From NCBI GenBank assembly GCA_000169355.1, contig AAXX01000002.1:62001-126000 (forward strand): 64,000 nt of DNA. The letters are read 5' to 3'. The notes beneath the pieces were generated by a model. It was not told the DNA's origin and searched no databases. It saw only the letters and a list, made by a program, of their open reading frames with translations. Position numbers and translations under genes: made by a program. Positions within the stretch are counted from its first letter, which is position 1; the number at the start of each line of letters is the position of its first letter. Of the stretch, positions 25,194 through 33,529 are shown in pieces. This DNA comes from Flavobacteria bacterium BAL38 (GTDB lineage Bacteria; Bacteroidota; Bacteroidia; Flavobacteriales; Flavobacteriaceae).

Positions 25194-26924
25194 TTACTTA
25201 ACAACTAATTTTCTTGTAGCTGTTTTTCCTTCTTCAGTAATTTTAACAACATAAACACCAGCTGTTAATTTAGCCACGTTTACAGTGTTGTTTACTACAT
25301 TAGATTTTAAAACTTCTTTACCTAATAAATCAAATATTTGAACTGACATAGCTGCATTAGCAGTAGAAGTTAAGTTTAATGTGCTTCCAGATACTGGATT
25401 TGGATACATTGTTAAACCATTGATGTTGTTGTCTGTTAAACTTGCAGTTACTGGTACAACATCAGCCCAAGCTGTTCCAATTCTTAATTCATCAATTTGA
25501 ACAGCAGGAGTTTCAGTTGTACTATCTTGTCTTAAGAAGAAAGTTGAAATGTCAACTAAGTCAGTTGCTGCATGTGTATCTGTAATTGTAGCAGTTGGCT
25601 CTGGACTTCCAACAACAGGATTTACCCATAAGCTAACTACGTCGTCTGCTGTTGTAGTTGCGTTAAATGTGTATCCAACAACAACAAAATATGTTTGACC
25701 TGTTTGGTAAGAAGTAGCGTCAAAAGTAGTGTTAGCAGCATTTGCAGTTCTAACTTCTATACCTAAATTGAAGTTTGTGTCGTCAACTCTTTTTGTCCAA
25801 AAAGTTGCTCCTAAAGTTGTATTATCTTCACCAACTCCAGCTATATAACCACCACTAGTATTTGTAACACCAGCCATAGTTCCAATATTCATTAAGAAAG
25901 AATAATAAACGGTTCCTGAAGTTGTAGGTGTAATTGGAGAAAAACAATCAATACCTGCTCCATCAAAACTAATAGAGTTACCAGTAGTTGTTAATCCTGT
26001 GTAAGCTAAACTTCCAGCTGTAGCAGTTATAAAATCACCTGAATTTGCATTAGTCCACATTTGTTCAGCTCCTAAAGAATTTCCCGCAGTATAATCAAAC
26101 CCTTCATAATAAGGTAATGCATTTTCTGGTTTACATTCTGGAGAGTTTCCTGTTACATCAATATTACATGTTCCACCAGTAACATTTACGGCGTAAGCAG
26201 TTCCTTCAGTGAAAGTAACAATAATGTTTCCAGCAGCAATTGTAGATGGGTTATCACCACTCACAGTACCAGTTGTTGTGATGACATACGTTTCAGTTGC
26301 ACCACCTGTGTAAGGAATTGTAACTGAATAAGTATCTAAAGCTAAGGTAGATGCATCACAAGCAGCAACAGCAGTTCCTAATGATAATGCACATGAAGAT
26401 GAAACATTAGATAATTTAACATCATCAAGTCTCATTTGACCAGCTGTTGGATTTGTAAATCTTAATGATAAAGTTGCAGATGAAGGTATTTGCCCGCCAG
26501 GAATAGTTACTAAATTCCAACTTGTGTTTGCATTATTTGTAAAAGTTACAGGTGTCCAAATAGAACCGTCTGTAGAATACTCTACAACTAATTGATTTGT
26601 TATTGGGTTTGTTAAATAACCAAAAGATAATTCAATATCGGTAGCTAAATATGGAGAAGTATCTATTCCATTGATTTGAAGATTTTCACCAATAGCATTG
26701 ATAAATACATTTCCGCTTCCAGAAGCTCCAGAATAACCTGCCGATGCTGCCGATGTTCTAACATCACCCAAACCAGCAAAAGAAATTGGAGTTGTATTTT
26801 GCCAACCCGTGTAAACAGCAATATCTGTTGTTGCGCCAGGAGTTCCCATATTTTCAGTGAAAAATGTTTGTCCAAAAGTTGCAGCACTTCCAATTAATAA
26901 TAATAAAGTGTAAAGTTTTTTCAT
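25194..26924 (-). CDS. Secreted protein with type IX sorting domain
   Basis: A 576-residue secreted or surface protein. The signal peptide is MKKLYTLLLLIGSAATFGQ. An N-terminal beta-sandwich with LDDVKLSNVSS, a Cys-rich linker (CALSLGTAVAACDAS; CNIDVTGNSPECK), and a second jelly-roll-like domain with VQIDELRIGTAWADVVP follow. At about 500-576 is a T9SS type A sorting domain (LTMYPNPVSGSTLNL, AMSVQIFDLLGKEVLKS, LTAGVYVVKITEEGKTATRKLVVK). The type IX machinery cuts this domain after export. Binding or enzymatic role is not evident; no catalytic motif seen. It has its own perfect -7 box (26949-26956). Confidence 0.88.
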   Translation of the reverse strand: MKKLYTLLLLIGSAATFGQTFFTENMGTPGATTDIAVYTGWQNTTPISFAGLGDVRTSAASAGYSGASGSGNVFINAIGENLQINGIDTSPYLATDIELSFGYLTNPITNQLVVEYSTDGSIWTPVTFTNNANTSWNLVTIPGGQIPSSATLSLRFTNPTAGQMRLDDVKLSNVSSSCALSLGTAVAACDASTLALDTYSVTIPYTGGATETYVITTTGTVSGDNPSTIAAGNIIVTFTEGTAYAVNVTGGTCNIDVTGNSPECKPENALPYYEGFDYTAGNSLGAEQMWTNANSGDFITATAGSLAYTGLTTTGNSISFDGAGIDCFSPITPTTSGTVYYSFLMNIGTMAGVTNTSGGYIAGVGEDNTTLGATFWTKRVDDTNFNLGIEVRTANAANTTFDATSYQTGQTYFVVVGYTFNATTTADDVVSLWVNPVVGSPEPTATITDTHAATDLVDISTFFLRQDSTTETPAVQIDELRIGTAWADVVPVTASLTDNNINGLTMYPNPVSGSTLNLTSTANAAMSVQIFDLLGKEVLKSNVVNNTVNVAKLTAGVYVVKITEEGKTATRKLVVK

Positions 26925-26948
26925 TTTTATGAATTTTTAATTAAAGTA

Positions 26949-26956
26949 CAAAGATA
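26949..26956 (-). promoter_or_regulatory. -7 box of the T9SS protein gene
   Basis: CAAAGATA on plus is TATCTTTG on minus, perfect, 24 bases before the ATG. Confidence 0.6.
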
Positions 26957-27028
26957 AAAAGTTTTTAAGTTTTAGACTACTATTTAGTTGTTAACTTAAA
27001 ATTAAATTTAAGAGGTAAAATTAATTAA

Positions 27029-27370
27029 CTAGTTGACAATTAATTTTCTAGTTGCGGAAGCGTCTCCTTCTTTAATTTTAATGATGTAGATGCCAGCCTC
27101 TAATTGTCCAATATTTACTTCTTTTGAAGTAATAACGGTCTCTAGTACTTTTTTACCAAGTACATTAAAAATTTCTACTTTTTTGTCTAAAGATGACTTT
27201 GTAGTAATAAAAATTTTTCCAGAGTTTACAGGGTTTGGATAAATAGTAAGGCCTTCAATTGTAGGCTCTTGGGTTTTTGTTGCAATAGAAGACTTGTTCT
27301 CTTGTGCCTGAAGGCTAAAAGAAAACAAAAATGATAAAAGAAGAAAAATATAAATGTAATTTTTTTTCAT
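27029..27370 (-). CDS. Small secreted protein: signal peptide plus T9SS sorting domain only
   Basis: A 113-residue product. After the signal peptide (MKKNYIYIFLLLSFLFSFSLQAQ) and about 15 linker residues comes a complete type A sorting domain (LTIYPNPVNSGKIFI, KVEIFNVLGKKVLET, LEAGIYIIKIKEGDASATRKLIVN) with no cargo in between. I start it at 27370, the only ATG. If exported and processed, the released passenger would be a short peptide, so the domain may itself be the product, or the gene is what remains of a larger one. It lies directly upstream of the big T9SS gene, same strand, separate promoter (one-mismatch box near 27391). Confidence 0.82.
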   Translation of the reverse strand: MKKNYIYIFLLLSFLFSFSLQAQENKSSIATKTQEPTIEGLTIYPNPVNSGKIFITTKSSLDKKVEIFNVLGKKVLETVITSKEVNIGQLEAGIYIIKIKEGDASATRKLIVN

Positions 27371-27427
27371 GTACAACTAGTATTGAGTGTAAAGATAACT
27401 ATTTTTTTTAATTACAAATACAATGCC

Positions 27428-27462
27428 AAATAAAAATTCCCTCACTAGGAGGGAATTTTTTT
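27428..27462 (-). repeat. 35-bp direct repeat copy A, terminator of the nuclease gene
   Basis: Contains the hairpin AATTCCCTC...GAGGGAATT with a T-run on both strands; identical over 35 bases to 28560-28594. The nuclease gene's stop codon lies at its right end, within the T-rich tail. Confidence 0.85.
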
Positions 27463-28478
27463 TATTTTTGAAAATATACCATAGCCGCATCTAAAATTAT
27501 TTTTTTCATTGCAACTACACTTTCTATACCTTTAACTTCATATTTCATTCCATTAATTTCAATTGTATAATTGTTTCGAGAATTTAATATTTTACAAATG
27601 ATTTTTTTGTTATTATCGTCAACTAAAATATTAAAGCTATTTTTTTGATCTCTGTACGTTATTCTATCCGCATCAATCTCCTTTTTGTGAATGAGAATTG
27701 TTTTAATTGTGTGATATATTTTTAATTCTTCTGCTGTTGTTATAATTAAACTTCCATTTTTTGATTCTTCTTCAATTACCTTATTAAGCGCGTTTTGAAT
27801 GGTATTTGAATTAATTTGTTCTCTGATCTTTAACTTTATTTGGTCAGTCATTCTTTTACCATTCATTCTGTTAAAGATTGCTTTTATAAAATCATCAGAT
27901 GGTTCATATAATTCAGTTGCAAAAGCATTTGAAAAGCCTTGAAGAAAATAAAAATCAGTTGCTTCTTCCAGCAATTCTTTAATGTCAATATTGTTTTTGT
28001 GTAATTTGGATAAATTTTCGATCAAATTATCGTTTATATTGTTAAAATCTAAAACTAAAAACGGAATGACGTTTAAACTTGTTTCTTTATTTGCTTCATC
28101 TGCACTATAAATTCTCCATTCTATTCCATTAGTTAATATACCAATTTTACAACTTGAAGTATTTATAAAATAGCCATTTAATTGCCATGCTTCTTTGTCT
28201 GTTAATGATTTACCGTATTTTTTACATTCGACAATTATTTCTGGATTTTTACCTCTTATTAATAATCCAATATCAGCTTTATCATTTTTTTGTCCCCAAC
28301 CTGCATTTATTTCTGTCAGCATGTCATCCATTCTACTGTACCCTAAAATTTCAATAATTGGCTCAATAAGATATTGTCTAGTTTGAGCTTCATTAGTGCA
28401 TTTTTCTTCAAGTTTGCTAAAATCAATTTTAGAAAGCGATTTTTTAATGACGTTTACTATTTGTTTATTAATTGGCAT
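27462..28478 (-). CDS. Orphan HsdR N-terminal-like PD-(D/E)xK nuclease
   Basis: A 338-residue protein whose first half resembles the N-terminal nuclease domain of type I restriction subunits (HSDR_N). ARTRQYLIEPIIEILGY-like helix NEAQTRQYLIEPIIEILGY leads to the active site: Asp69 in DKADIGLLI and Glu84-Cys-Lys86 in EIIVECKKYGK, the D...ExK pattern. Gln99 in AWQLNGY is the family's QxxxY motif. No helicase, methylase or specificity subunit is nearby, so it works alone, perhaps in defence, or is a remnant. The C-terminal half (ENGSLIITTAEELKIYHTIK; TYRDQKNSFNILVDD) is unrecognised. It has its own -7 box and sits between two 35-bp repeats, a sign of insertion. Confidence 0.78.
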   Translation of the reverse strand: MPINKQIVNVIKKSLSKIDFSKLEEKCTNEAQTRQYLIEPIIEILGYSRMDDMLTEINAGWGQKNDKADIGLLIRGKNPEIIVECKKYGKSLTDKEAWQLNGYFINTSSCKIGILTNGIEWRIYSADEANKETSLNVIPFLVLDFNNINDNLIENLSKLHKNNIDIKELLEEATDFYFLQGFSNAFATELYEPSDDFIKAIFNRMNGKRMTDQIKLKIREQINSNTIQNALNKVIEEESKNGSLIITTAEELKIYHTIKTILIHKKEIDADRITYRDQKNSFNILVDDNNKKIICKILNSRNNYTIEINGMKYEVKGIESVVAMKKIILDAAMVYFQK

Positions 28479-28505
28479 AGAGATAAAGTTTAATTTGATT
28501 TAATT

Positions 28506-28513
28506 CAAAGATA
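28506..28513 (-). promoter_or_regulatory. -7 box of the nuclease gene
   Basis: CAAAGATA on plus is TATCTTTG on minus, perfect, 27 bases before the ATG. Confidence 0.6.
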
Positions 28514-28559
28514 AAAATTTCTTTTTAAATTATTGACATCATAAAAATAATTACCACTA

Positions 28560-28594
28560 AAATAAAAATTCCCTCACTAGGAGGGAATTTTTTT
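28560..28594 (-). repeat. 35-bp direct repeat copy B, terminator of the beta-helix lipoprotein gene
   Basis: Identical to copy A at 27428-27462, with the same AATTCCCTC...GAGGGAATT hairpin, and located 19 bases past the lipoprotein stop codon. Confidence 0.85.
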
Positions 28595-28612
28595 ATTTTT
28601 TTATTGTAAATA

Positions 28613-29758
28613 TTACAATCCAGTTGTCCAACCAGCAGTCCAAGTTGGAGTGTTTCCACTGTTACCTGCACCCGTATTAGCACCTACAGTAAGATAAGTT
28701 GTGTTTGTTCCTGCATATTCTGATTGAGTTGTAATTGAAGTTCCAAAATAAATAGGGTTAAAAGTAACAAATCCGCTATCTACATTTGAATTAGAATTTG
28801 GGTCTACAGTAGAAGAATTAATTTTTAAACCTTTTGTAAAACCATCAATATAAATATTTTGACAATTCCATCTTCCAGTACCTTCTTTCAAGAACATTCC
28901 GTGTTCTGAACCTGCTAAAGCACCTTTAATAATTGTAAAGTTTTTTAATGTTGCATTTGTTGTTGGTGTAGCTGCTCCATTGTCTCCGTTGTTAGATCCT
29001 TCAACACCAGCTTTTGCTACATCTTTAATAAATACATTTTCAATTGTTCCAGAAAATCCATCTGCAAAATCAATTGCATCATCTTCACTATGAAATGCTA
29101 CTAAATATTTTGGATTAACTGATCCACCAAAAAATTCAATTCCGTCATCTCCACTTTTGTAAGCTTGTACATATTCGAAAACTGTTCCACTACCTACTCC
29201 AAATAAAGATACTCCATTAAATTCTTTAGTTGCATTAAATGCAGCTCCAGTATATTCTACTCTTAAGTAACGAATAACTCCAGAACTATCTGTGTTTTCA
29301 GTACCACCATAAGTTAAATCTCCTACTTCAGAAGTTGCAGTTTGTCCTGTAGAACCTCCTTTGTTAGTGTTTGCTCTTCCGCAAATTACTAATCCACCCC
29401 AGTCTCCAGTAGCTTTTACTACATTTCCACTTGTCATAATAACTGGATTAGTTGAAGTTCCATTAACATATAATAATCCGTCTTGTGCAATTGCAATATA
29501 AGAAGCAGTTCCACCAGTAGCTTCAATTCTTGTTCCAGCAGGAATAGTTAATGTAGCTCCACCTCTTACAATAAAAGAACCAGTTAAATTATATACTTGG
29601 TTTGCGTTTAGTGTTGCAGATTGTCCTGATAATAATTCACCTCTAAAATCTGCTGGATTGATAGTAACAGCATTGGTGTCATTTGAATTCTCATCTCTTG
29701 AGCAAGATGTAAAAGTTAAAACAGCTATAGATAAAGCTGATAATAATAAATTTTTCAT
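28613..29758 (-). CDS. Surface lipoprotein with parallel beta-helix fold, partner of the TonB receptor
   Basis: A 381-residue lipoprotein; the lipobox LTFTSC puts the acylated Cys at residue 19. The body is full of short turns with G-N-D residues (GGATLTIPAGTRIEATGG, DGLLYVNGTSTNPVIMTSG, DWGGLVICGRA, DDGIEFFGGSVNPKYLVAFHSEDDAIDFADGFSG), a pattern of right-handed beta-helices. I do not know its ligand. It lies directly downstream of the TonB receptor gene on the same strand, a pairing seen in other flavobacteria, so it may bind a substrate at the cell surface for that receptor. It has its own perfect -7 box (29785-29792), so it can be expressed separately. Confidence 0.8.
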   Translation of the reverse strand: MKNLLLSALSIAVLTFTSCSRDENSNDTNAVTINPADFRGELLSGQSATLNANQVYNLTGSFIVRGGATLTIPAGTRIEATGGTASYIAIAQDGLLYVNGTSTNPVIMTSGNVVKATGDWGGLVICGRANTNKGGSTGQTATSEVGDLTYGGTENTDSSGVIRYLRVEYTGAAFNATKEFNGVSLFGVGSGTVFEYVQAYKSGDDGIEFFGGSVNPKYLVAFHSEDDAIDFADGFSGTIENVFIKDVAKAGVEGSNNGDNGAATPTTNATLKNFTIIKGALAGSEHGMFLKEGTGRWNCQNIYIDGFTKGLKINSSTVDPNSNSNVDSGFVTFNPIYFGTSITTQSEYAGTNTTYLTVGANTGAGNSGNTPTWTAGWTTGL

Positions 29759-29784
29759 TTTGTGTGTTATTTAATTTGTTGTAG

Positions 29785-29792
29785 CAAATCTA
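29785..29792 (-). promoter_or_regulatory. -7 box of the beta-helix lipoprotein gene
   Basis: CAAATCTA on plus is TAGATTTG on minus, perfect, 26 bases before the ATG. Confidence 0.55.
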
Positions 29793-29846
29793 TAACGATT
29801 TGATTATTTAGTGATTATCTAAATGTTATGAATATATTAAAAATAG

Positions 29847-29875
29847 TTAGGCGGATTTTAAAAAAATCCGCCTAA
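29847..29875 (-). terminator. Terminator of the TonB receptor gene
   Basis: TTAGGCGGAT (29847-29856) pairs with ATCCGCCTAA (29866-29875), extended by T/A pairs. Confidence 0.75.
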
Positions 29876-29901
29876 TATTTATTTAATGTTAACTAATTGT
29901 T

Positions 29902-32661
29902 TTAGAATGAATACTTCATTGATAAACTGAAGTTTCTACCTTTTTTATAAGAGTCAACTACAATATCTTGAATGTCTTGTTTTCTTTCAATAGTTGGATC
30001 TGTTAAGTTTTTAGCACTAAATCCAATTCCAATATTTTTACTAAGATTGAATTTTAATATGAAATCTACTGTAATAACTTCACTATCTACTAAATCTCCT
30101 TTTCCTGTAACTCCTAAAGCGTAAATTCTATCAGAAAAATAACCACCTGCTAAAGTTGCAGTTAATGATTTATCATTTTTAAATTCTTTGTTAAAACTAA
30201 GGTCAGAGTTTATTAATAAATCTGAAGCCCCTGATAATCTTGACTCTTGATTTGTAAACGCTACACTTATTCCTGGGTTTTCTACAATAACTTTTTGAGT
30301 ATCTAAATCTTGATTTGTATATAAATAAGAAACATTAAGTCCAAAACCTAAATTTGTTTTTTCTCCAGTAGTAATGTTTTCTTTTGAAATTATACTTTTT
30401 CTCCATTCTCCTTCAATTCCTAATCCAATTGCTTTTTCACCTGAATTAACCCATGAAATATCATTTGTTGCAGATGCTACAGTAACTTGATTGATTGGGT
30501 TTTGTATGTATTTTCCAAATCCTGTAAACGATAAAACTTCACCGTTTTTAGGGAACATTTCCCATTTTAAATCAAAATTGTAATCTGTTGAGTTGTATAA
30601 GTTCTCGTTACCAAAATAACTTTGTCCAACTTCTTCAAATAAGAAGGGTGCTCTTTCTTTAAACTGAGGTAAAGTATATGTTTTACTAGCTGCAAATTTT
30701 ATATTTTGTTTTTCGCTTACTTCATATTTAGCAGTTAATGAAGGTAAATACTCTACAGTGTCAGTTAGTTTTTTACCTGTTTTTAATGAAGTACTATAAA
30801 AGATATCTTGAATGATGTATTCAGAACGGAAACCTGCAATTACAAATAATTTTGGTGTAAACTGATATTCAATTGCTCCAAACCCAGCAGAAATAATTTG
30901 TTGACCATTATAATTTTGAGGGCTTAATGCATTTGGAACACTTAAACCACCTCTAAATGTTTGAATATCAAAATATCCTAAATTAAAACTATTTTGGTTA
31001 AAATAACCATCAATGTTGTTTATATCTATTATTTCTTGAGAGTTAATTTTAAAGTTAAATTGTGTAGCATCAAAATTAATTTCTTTGTAGCGTCCACTAT
31101 ATCCAGCGATCAATTTTCCTTTAAATGTATCGTCTTCTCTTTTACCAAATTTATATGTCAATGTGAAATTTCCTGCTAATTCATCATCTGTCATATCTTG
31201 AAAATATCTGTGGTTATCAGATTTATTTAAATTAGATACAATTAAAGGTGATACATTTGGATTATCATTATCTAAAGGAACAAATGTATTTTGCATACGA
31301 TCAGGAATCACATTTGACATCATGTTGTAAGAAACTCCCCAATCAAAGTTTGTACGATTGCCTAATGTGTGATTTCCTAATAATTGATTAATTAATAAAG
31401 AGGTTCTTTCAAAAGTAGAACGGCGAACAAATCCACCACCATCAGGTGCTGCATCAAAAATATCTATAATTCCTCTAAATTCTTCATGCTTTTGCGATGT
31501 AGAATTAATATACATTGAATTGAATTTGATATTATGATTGCTATTTATTTTGTAGTTGATATTAGCCATGGCATTTGAACCAGTACTATATTCGTATGAT
31601 TGTCTAAAAAAATCTTTTCCTGCAATTGCTTGAGTGTTAACACTTCCTCTTCTTGCGCCTTCTTTATAAGTGTAACCATTATCAAAAGAAGCATTTACAA
31701 AGAAACTTAACTTACCATTACTTCCAATTCCGTAAGAATCTCCACCTCTTAAATAGAACGACCCATTTACTGGTGTAACAGCTTGTTTGTCCCAGCTAGT
31801 TGTAAAGTTATATCCTGCTAAAGGATTGCTTGGTATTGCTTGGTTACTAAAACCATGAAAATTAGGTCCGTCTTGTAAATAAAATTTATTTTGAGAAATT
31901 GCATTTGAATTAAATCCTGTTCCAGTTCCTACTTCAACCATTCCACTTCCTCTATATGTTTTAGAAACAATATCAACGTTTGCTCCAGCAAAATCACCGT
32001 AATTTTTGTAGTTGAATGTTTTGTCAATACCAATATATTCAACTATGTCAGTAGAAAACACATCTAAAGACATATTTTTTGTTGAAGGATTGTTAGAAGG
32101 TAACGGTAATCCATTCATAGTTGTTGAGTTATATCTATCTCCAAGACCTCTAACGTAAATATCACTTGAACCTTCTTGTTTAGAAATCCCAGAAGTTTTT
32201 GCTACTGCAGCAGCAACATCTCCAATTCCTTTTTTAGAAATTTCTTCAGCACCAATTGATTGTTTAATTTCAACTGCTTTTTGTTGTTCTTGTAATAAAG
32301 CACTTTCTTTTTCCTTAGAAACAATATGCACAATTTCGATATCTTGTAATTGAACACCACTTGCAACAAGGGTATGATTAATTACTTTTTTTTCATTTGC
32401 TTTAATTGTAAAAGCAATTTCTTTAGTTTCATATCCTAAGTAACCAATTACTATTGTGTAATTTCCTGGTTTTAGAGAAATAGAATATTTTCCATTCTCA
32501 TCTGTAGAAGTTCCTTGTTTTGTTCCTTTAATTACTATATTAGCAAAAGCTAAAGGTTCGTTGTTAAATTCTTTATCTAAAATAGTTCCAGTTACAGTTC
32601 CATTTTGTGCAAACATAGCTGTTGCAAAGAATAATGACAATAATAAAAAACGTAGTTTCAT
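29902..32661 (-). CDS. TonB-dependent outer-membrane receptor
   Basis: A 919-residue active transporter of the outer membrane. Signal peptide MKLRFLLLSLFFATAMFAQ. A carboxypeptidase-regulatory-like domain at 20-110 (NGTVTGTILDKEFNNEPLAFANIVIKG; GNYTIVIGYLGYET) marks the SusC-like Bacteroidota type. The plug is at about 130-240 (IYVRGLGDRYNSTTMNGLPLPS). The rest is a 22-strand barrel ending in SLSMKYSF with the terminal Phe. The substrate is not evident; no SusD homologue is beside it. Instead the beta-helix lipoprotein follows and a two-component system is divergent from it, suggesting regulated uptake. Only a one-mismatch -7 box is present upstream. Confidence 0.93.
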   Translation of the reverse strand: MKLRFLLLSLFFATAMFAQNGTVTGTILDKEFNNEPLAFANIVIKGTKQGTSTDENGKYSISLKPGNYTIVIGYLGYETKEIAFTIKANEKKVINHTLVASGVQLQDIEIVHIVSKEKESALLQEQQKAVEIKQSIGAEEISKKGIGDVAAAVAKTSGISKQEGSSDIYVRGLGDRYNSTTMNGLPLPSNNPSTKNMSLDVFSTDIVEYIGIDKTFNYKNYGDFAGANVDIVSKTYRGSGMVEVGTGTGFNSNAISQNKFYLQDGPNFHGFSNQAIPSNPLAGYNFTTSWDKQAVTPVNGSFYLRGGDSYGIGSNGKLSFFVNASFDNGYTYKEGARRGSVNTQAIAGKDFFRQSYEYSTGSNAMANINYKINSNHNIKFNSMYINSTSQKHEEFRGIIDIFDAAPDGGGFVRRSTFERTSLLINQLLGNHTLGNRTNFDWGVSYNMMSNVIPDRMQNTFVPLDNDNPNVSPLIVSNLNKSDNHRYFQDMTDDELAGNFTLTYKFGKREDDTFKGKLIAGYSGRYKEINFDATQFNFKINSQEIIDINNIDGYFNQNSFNLGYFDIQTFRGGLSVPNALSPQNYNGQQIISAGFGAIEYQFTPKLFVIAGFRSEYIIQDIFYSTSLKTGKKLTDTVEYLPSLTAKYEVSEKQNIKFAASKTYTLPQFKERAPFLFEEVGQSYFGNENLYNSTDYNFDLKWEMFPKNGEVLSFTGFGKYIQNPINQVTVASATNDISWVNSGEKAIGLGIEGEWRKSIISKENITTGEKTNLGFGLNVSYLYTNQDLDTQKVIVENPGISVAFTNQESRLSGASDLLINSDLSFNKEFKNDKSLTATLAGGYFSDRIYALGVTGKGDLVDSEVITVDFILKFNLSKNIGIGFSAKNLTDPTIERKQDIQDIVVDSYKKGRNFSLSMKYSF

Positions 32662-32839
32662 GTTGTGTTTTTAAATTTGGTGCAAAGGAACTGTTATTGT
32701 GTTACTGAAAAGTTATTCATTTGTTATTATTTAGTTGTTAATATGTTACCTAATTGTTAATAGATTAAAAAATTGTAAATCGCTTTGAACATTTTATTTT
32801 ATATTTACCTTTACAAAGCAAAACATAACATTTGTTGTA

Positions 32840-33529
32840 ATGAAAAAAAAAGACATTAAGATCTTATTAGTTGATGATGAGCAAGATATATTAGAAATAG
32901 TAGGATATAATCTCTCTCAAGAAGGCTATCAAATCGTTACCGCTTCAAATGGTAAAGAAGCAGTGGCAATGGCAAAAAAAGAACTTCCACAGTTAATTAT
33001 TATGGATGTTATGATGCCGGAAATGGACGGAATGGAAGCTTGTGAAATTATAAGAAAAACTCCAGAACTTCAAGATACGGTTATTACTTTTTTAACCGCT
33101 CGTTCTGAAGATTATTCACAAGTGGCTGGTTTTGATGCAGGTGCAGACGATTATATTGCAAAACCTATCAAGCCTAAAGTTTTAGTTAGTAAAGTTCAAG
33201 CTTTATTAAGAAGATTTAAAGACTCCGAAGGATCTTCATCGAGTACTACATTAAATGTTGGTAACATAGAAATTAATAGAGAAGAATATAAAATTGTTAA
33301 AGAAGGTGTAGAAATTATTTTGCCTCGTAAAGAATTTGAATTGTTTTATTTGTTAGCGACTAAACCAGGAAAGGTTTTTACTAGAGAAGAAATATTAGAT
33401 AAAGTTTGGGGTAATGAAGTGGTTGTAGGCGGAAGAACAATAGATGTTCACATTAGAAAGCTTAGAGAAAAAATTGGAGACGATTTTTTTAAAACCATTA
33501 AAGGTGTGGGATATAAAATTGAATTTTAA
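32840..33529 (+). CDS. OmpR/PhoB-type response regulator
   Basis: A 229-residue two-component regulator. The receiver domain has the acid pocket (DDEQD at 12-16), the phosphate-accepting Asp56 (IIMDVMMPEMDG), FLTARSE and the Lys of AKPIKPK. The C-terminal winged helix is the OmpR type, with EFELFYLLATKPGKVFTREEILDKVWGNEVVVGGRTIDVHIRKLREKIG. Its stop overlaps the kinase ATG by one base, so the two are coupled. Divergent from the TonB receptor, which could be a target. The ligand or signal is unknown. Upstream a one-mismatch -7 box (TACCTTTA) is present. Confidence 0.93.
   Translation: MKKKDIKILLVDDEQDILEIVGYNLSQEGYQIVTASNGKEAVAMAKKELPQLIIMDVMMPEMDGMEACEIIRKTPELQDTVITFLTARSEDYSQVAGFDAGADDYIAKPIKPKVLVSKVQALLRRFKDSEGSSSSTTLNVGNIEINREEYKIVKEGVEIILPRKEFELFYLLATKPGKVFTREEILDKVWGNEVVVGGRTIDVHIRKLREKIGDDFFKTIKGVGYKIEF

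Noticed and set aside
27428..28594. A complete restriction-modification system
   Set aside because: There is no methylase, specificity or helicase gene nearby; only one nuclease-like gene is present.
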